From: an uncultured Granulicella sp.
Lineage (GTDB): Bacteria; Acidobacteriota; Terriglobia; Terriglobales; Acidobacteriaceae
Assembly (NCBI GenBank): GCA_937873265.1
Contig: CALMVL010000242.1
Location: forward strand, 1 to 34,381
Reading direction: 5' to 3'
Length of the DNA stretch: 34,381 bases
The translations under genes and the position numbers were made by a program. Below the pieces are notes generated by a model. It was not told where the DNA came from and did not search any database. It saw nothing but the letters and a program-made list of their open reading frames with translations. Each line of letters begins with the position of its first letter. Position 1 is the first letter of the stretch. Positions 34,352 through 34,381 of this stretch are shown here, in pieces.

Positions 34352-34381
34352 TCGGAGGACCGCTGTATGCCCGATCGGGCG

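Overview
The window looks like a chromosomal segment of an acidobacterium (Acidobacteriota, probably Terriglobia/Acidobacteriaceae). This assignment is inferred from gene content and not from a marker phylogeny. The supporting genes are an Oar-like TonB-dependent receptor with a carboxypeptidase-regulatory-like domain, a CadC-type winged-helix protein fused to a TolB-like beta-propeller, a HpnI-type glycosyltransferase, a PEP-CTERM protein, and high GC with frequent GTG/TTG starts.

Layout. (1) 1-4621, minus strand: a PEP-CTERM secreted protein cut by the left edge, a HpnI-like glycosyltransferase, and two MacB/FtsX-type permeases with no ATPase beside them. (2) 4763-5858: the RNase P RNA gene rnpB (plus strand), convergent with ruvA (minus). 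(3) 6155-9501, plus: a secreted GH5 glycoside hydrolase, then a two-gene cassette of a surface protein with a C-terminal LPHTA sorting signal and its adjacent sortase. (4) 9775-11199, plus: a DHA2-family MFS exporter. (5) 21677 down to 11420, minus: eight closely spaced genes that read as one operon. In order they are a FOXRED2-like flavoprotein, an FMN alpha-hydroxy-acid oxidase, an atypical cytochrome P450, a CPA2 cation/proton antiporter, an OmpR-family response regulator, a sensor histidine kinase, a coiled-coil outer-membrane beta-barrel and a type-1-copper cupredoxin. (6) 22089-34351: a membrane winged-helix/propeller regulator divergent from a large TonB-dependent receptor, then a secreted GH13 alpha-amylase-like enzyme, a TonB protein with a very long cytoplasmic half, and an M3 peptidyl-dipeptidase.

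How the genes may work together. The eight-gene operon is the most novel-looking part. Three oxidative enzymes, an ion antiporter, a dedicated two-component system, an outer-membrane protein and a periplasmic copper protein are joined by short gaps or overlaps. Upstream of the first gene lies a tandem TTGTCACC repeat with an 11-bp period, the architecture bound by PhoB/OmpR-type regulators such as the one encoded in the operon. Its substrate cannot be read from sequence. Region 6 resembles a glycan-uptake locus: regulator, receptor, amylase-like enzyme and TonB energiser, without a SusD homologue in view. Region 3 is a one-substrate sortase cassette in a probable Gram-negative, lying about 7 kb from a PEP-CTERM protein, so two C-terminal surface-sorting signals occur in one window.
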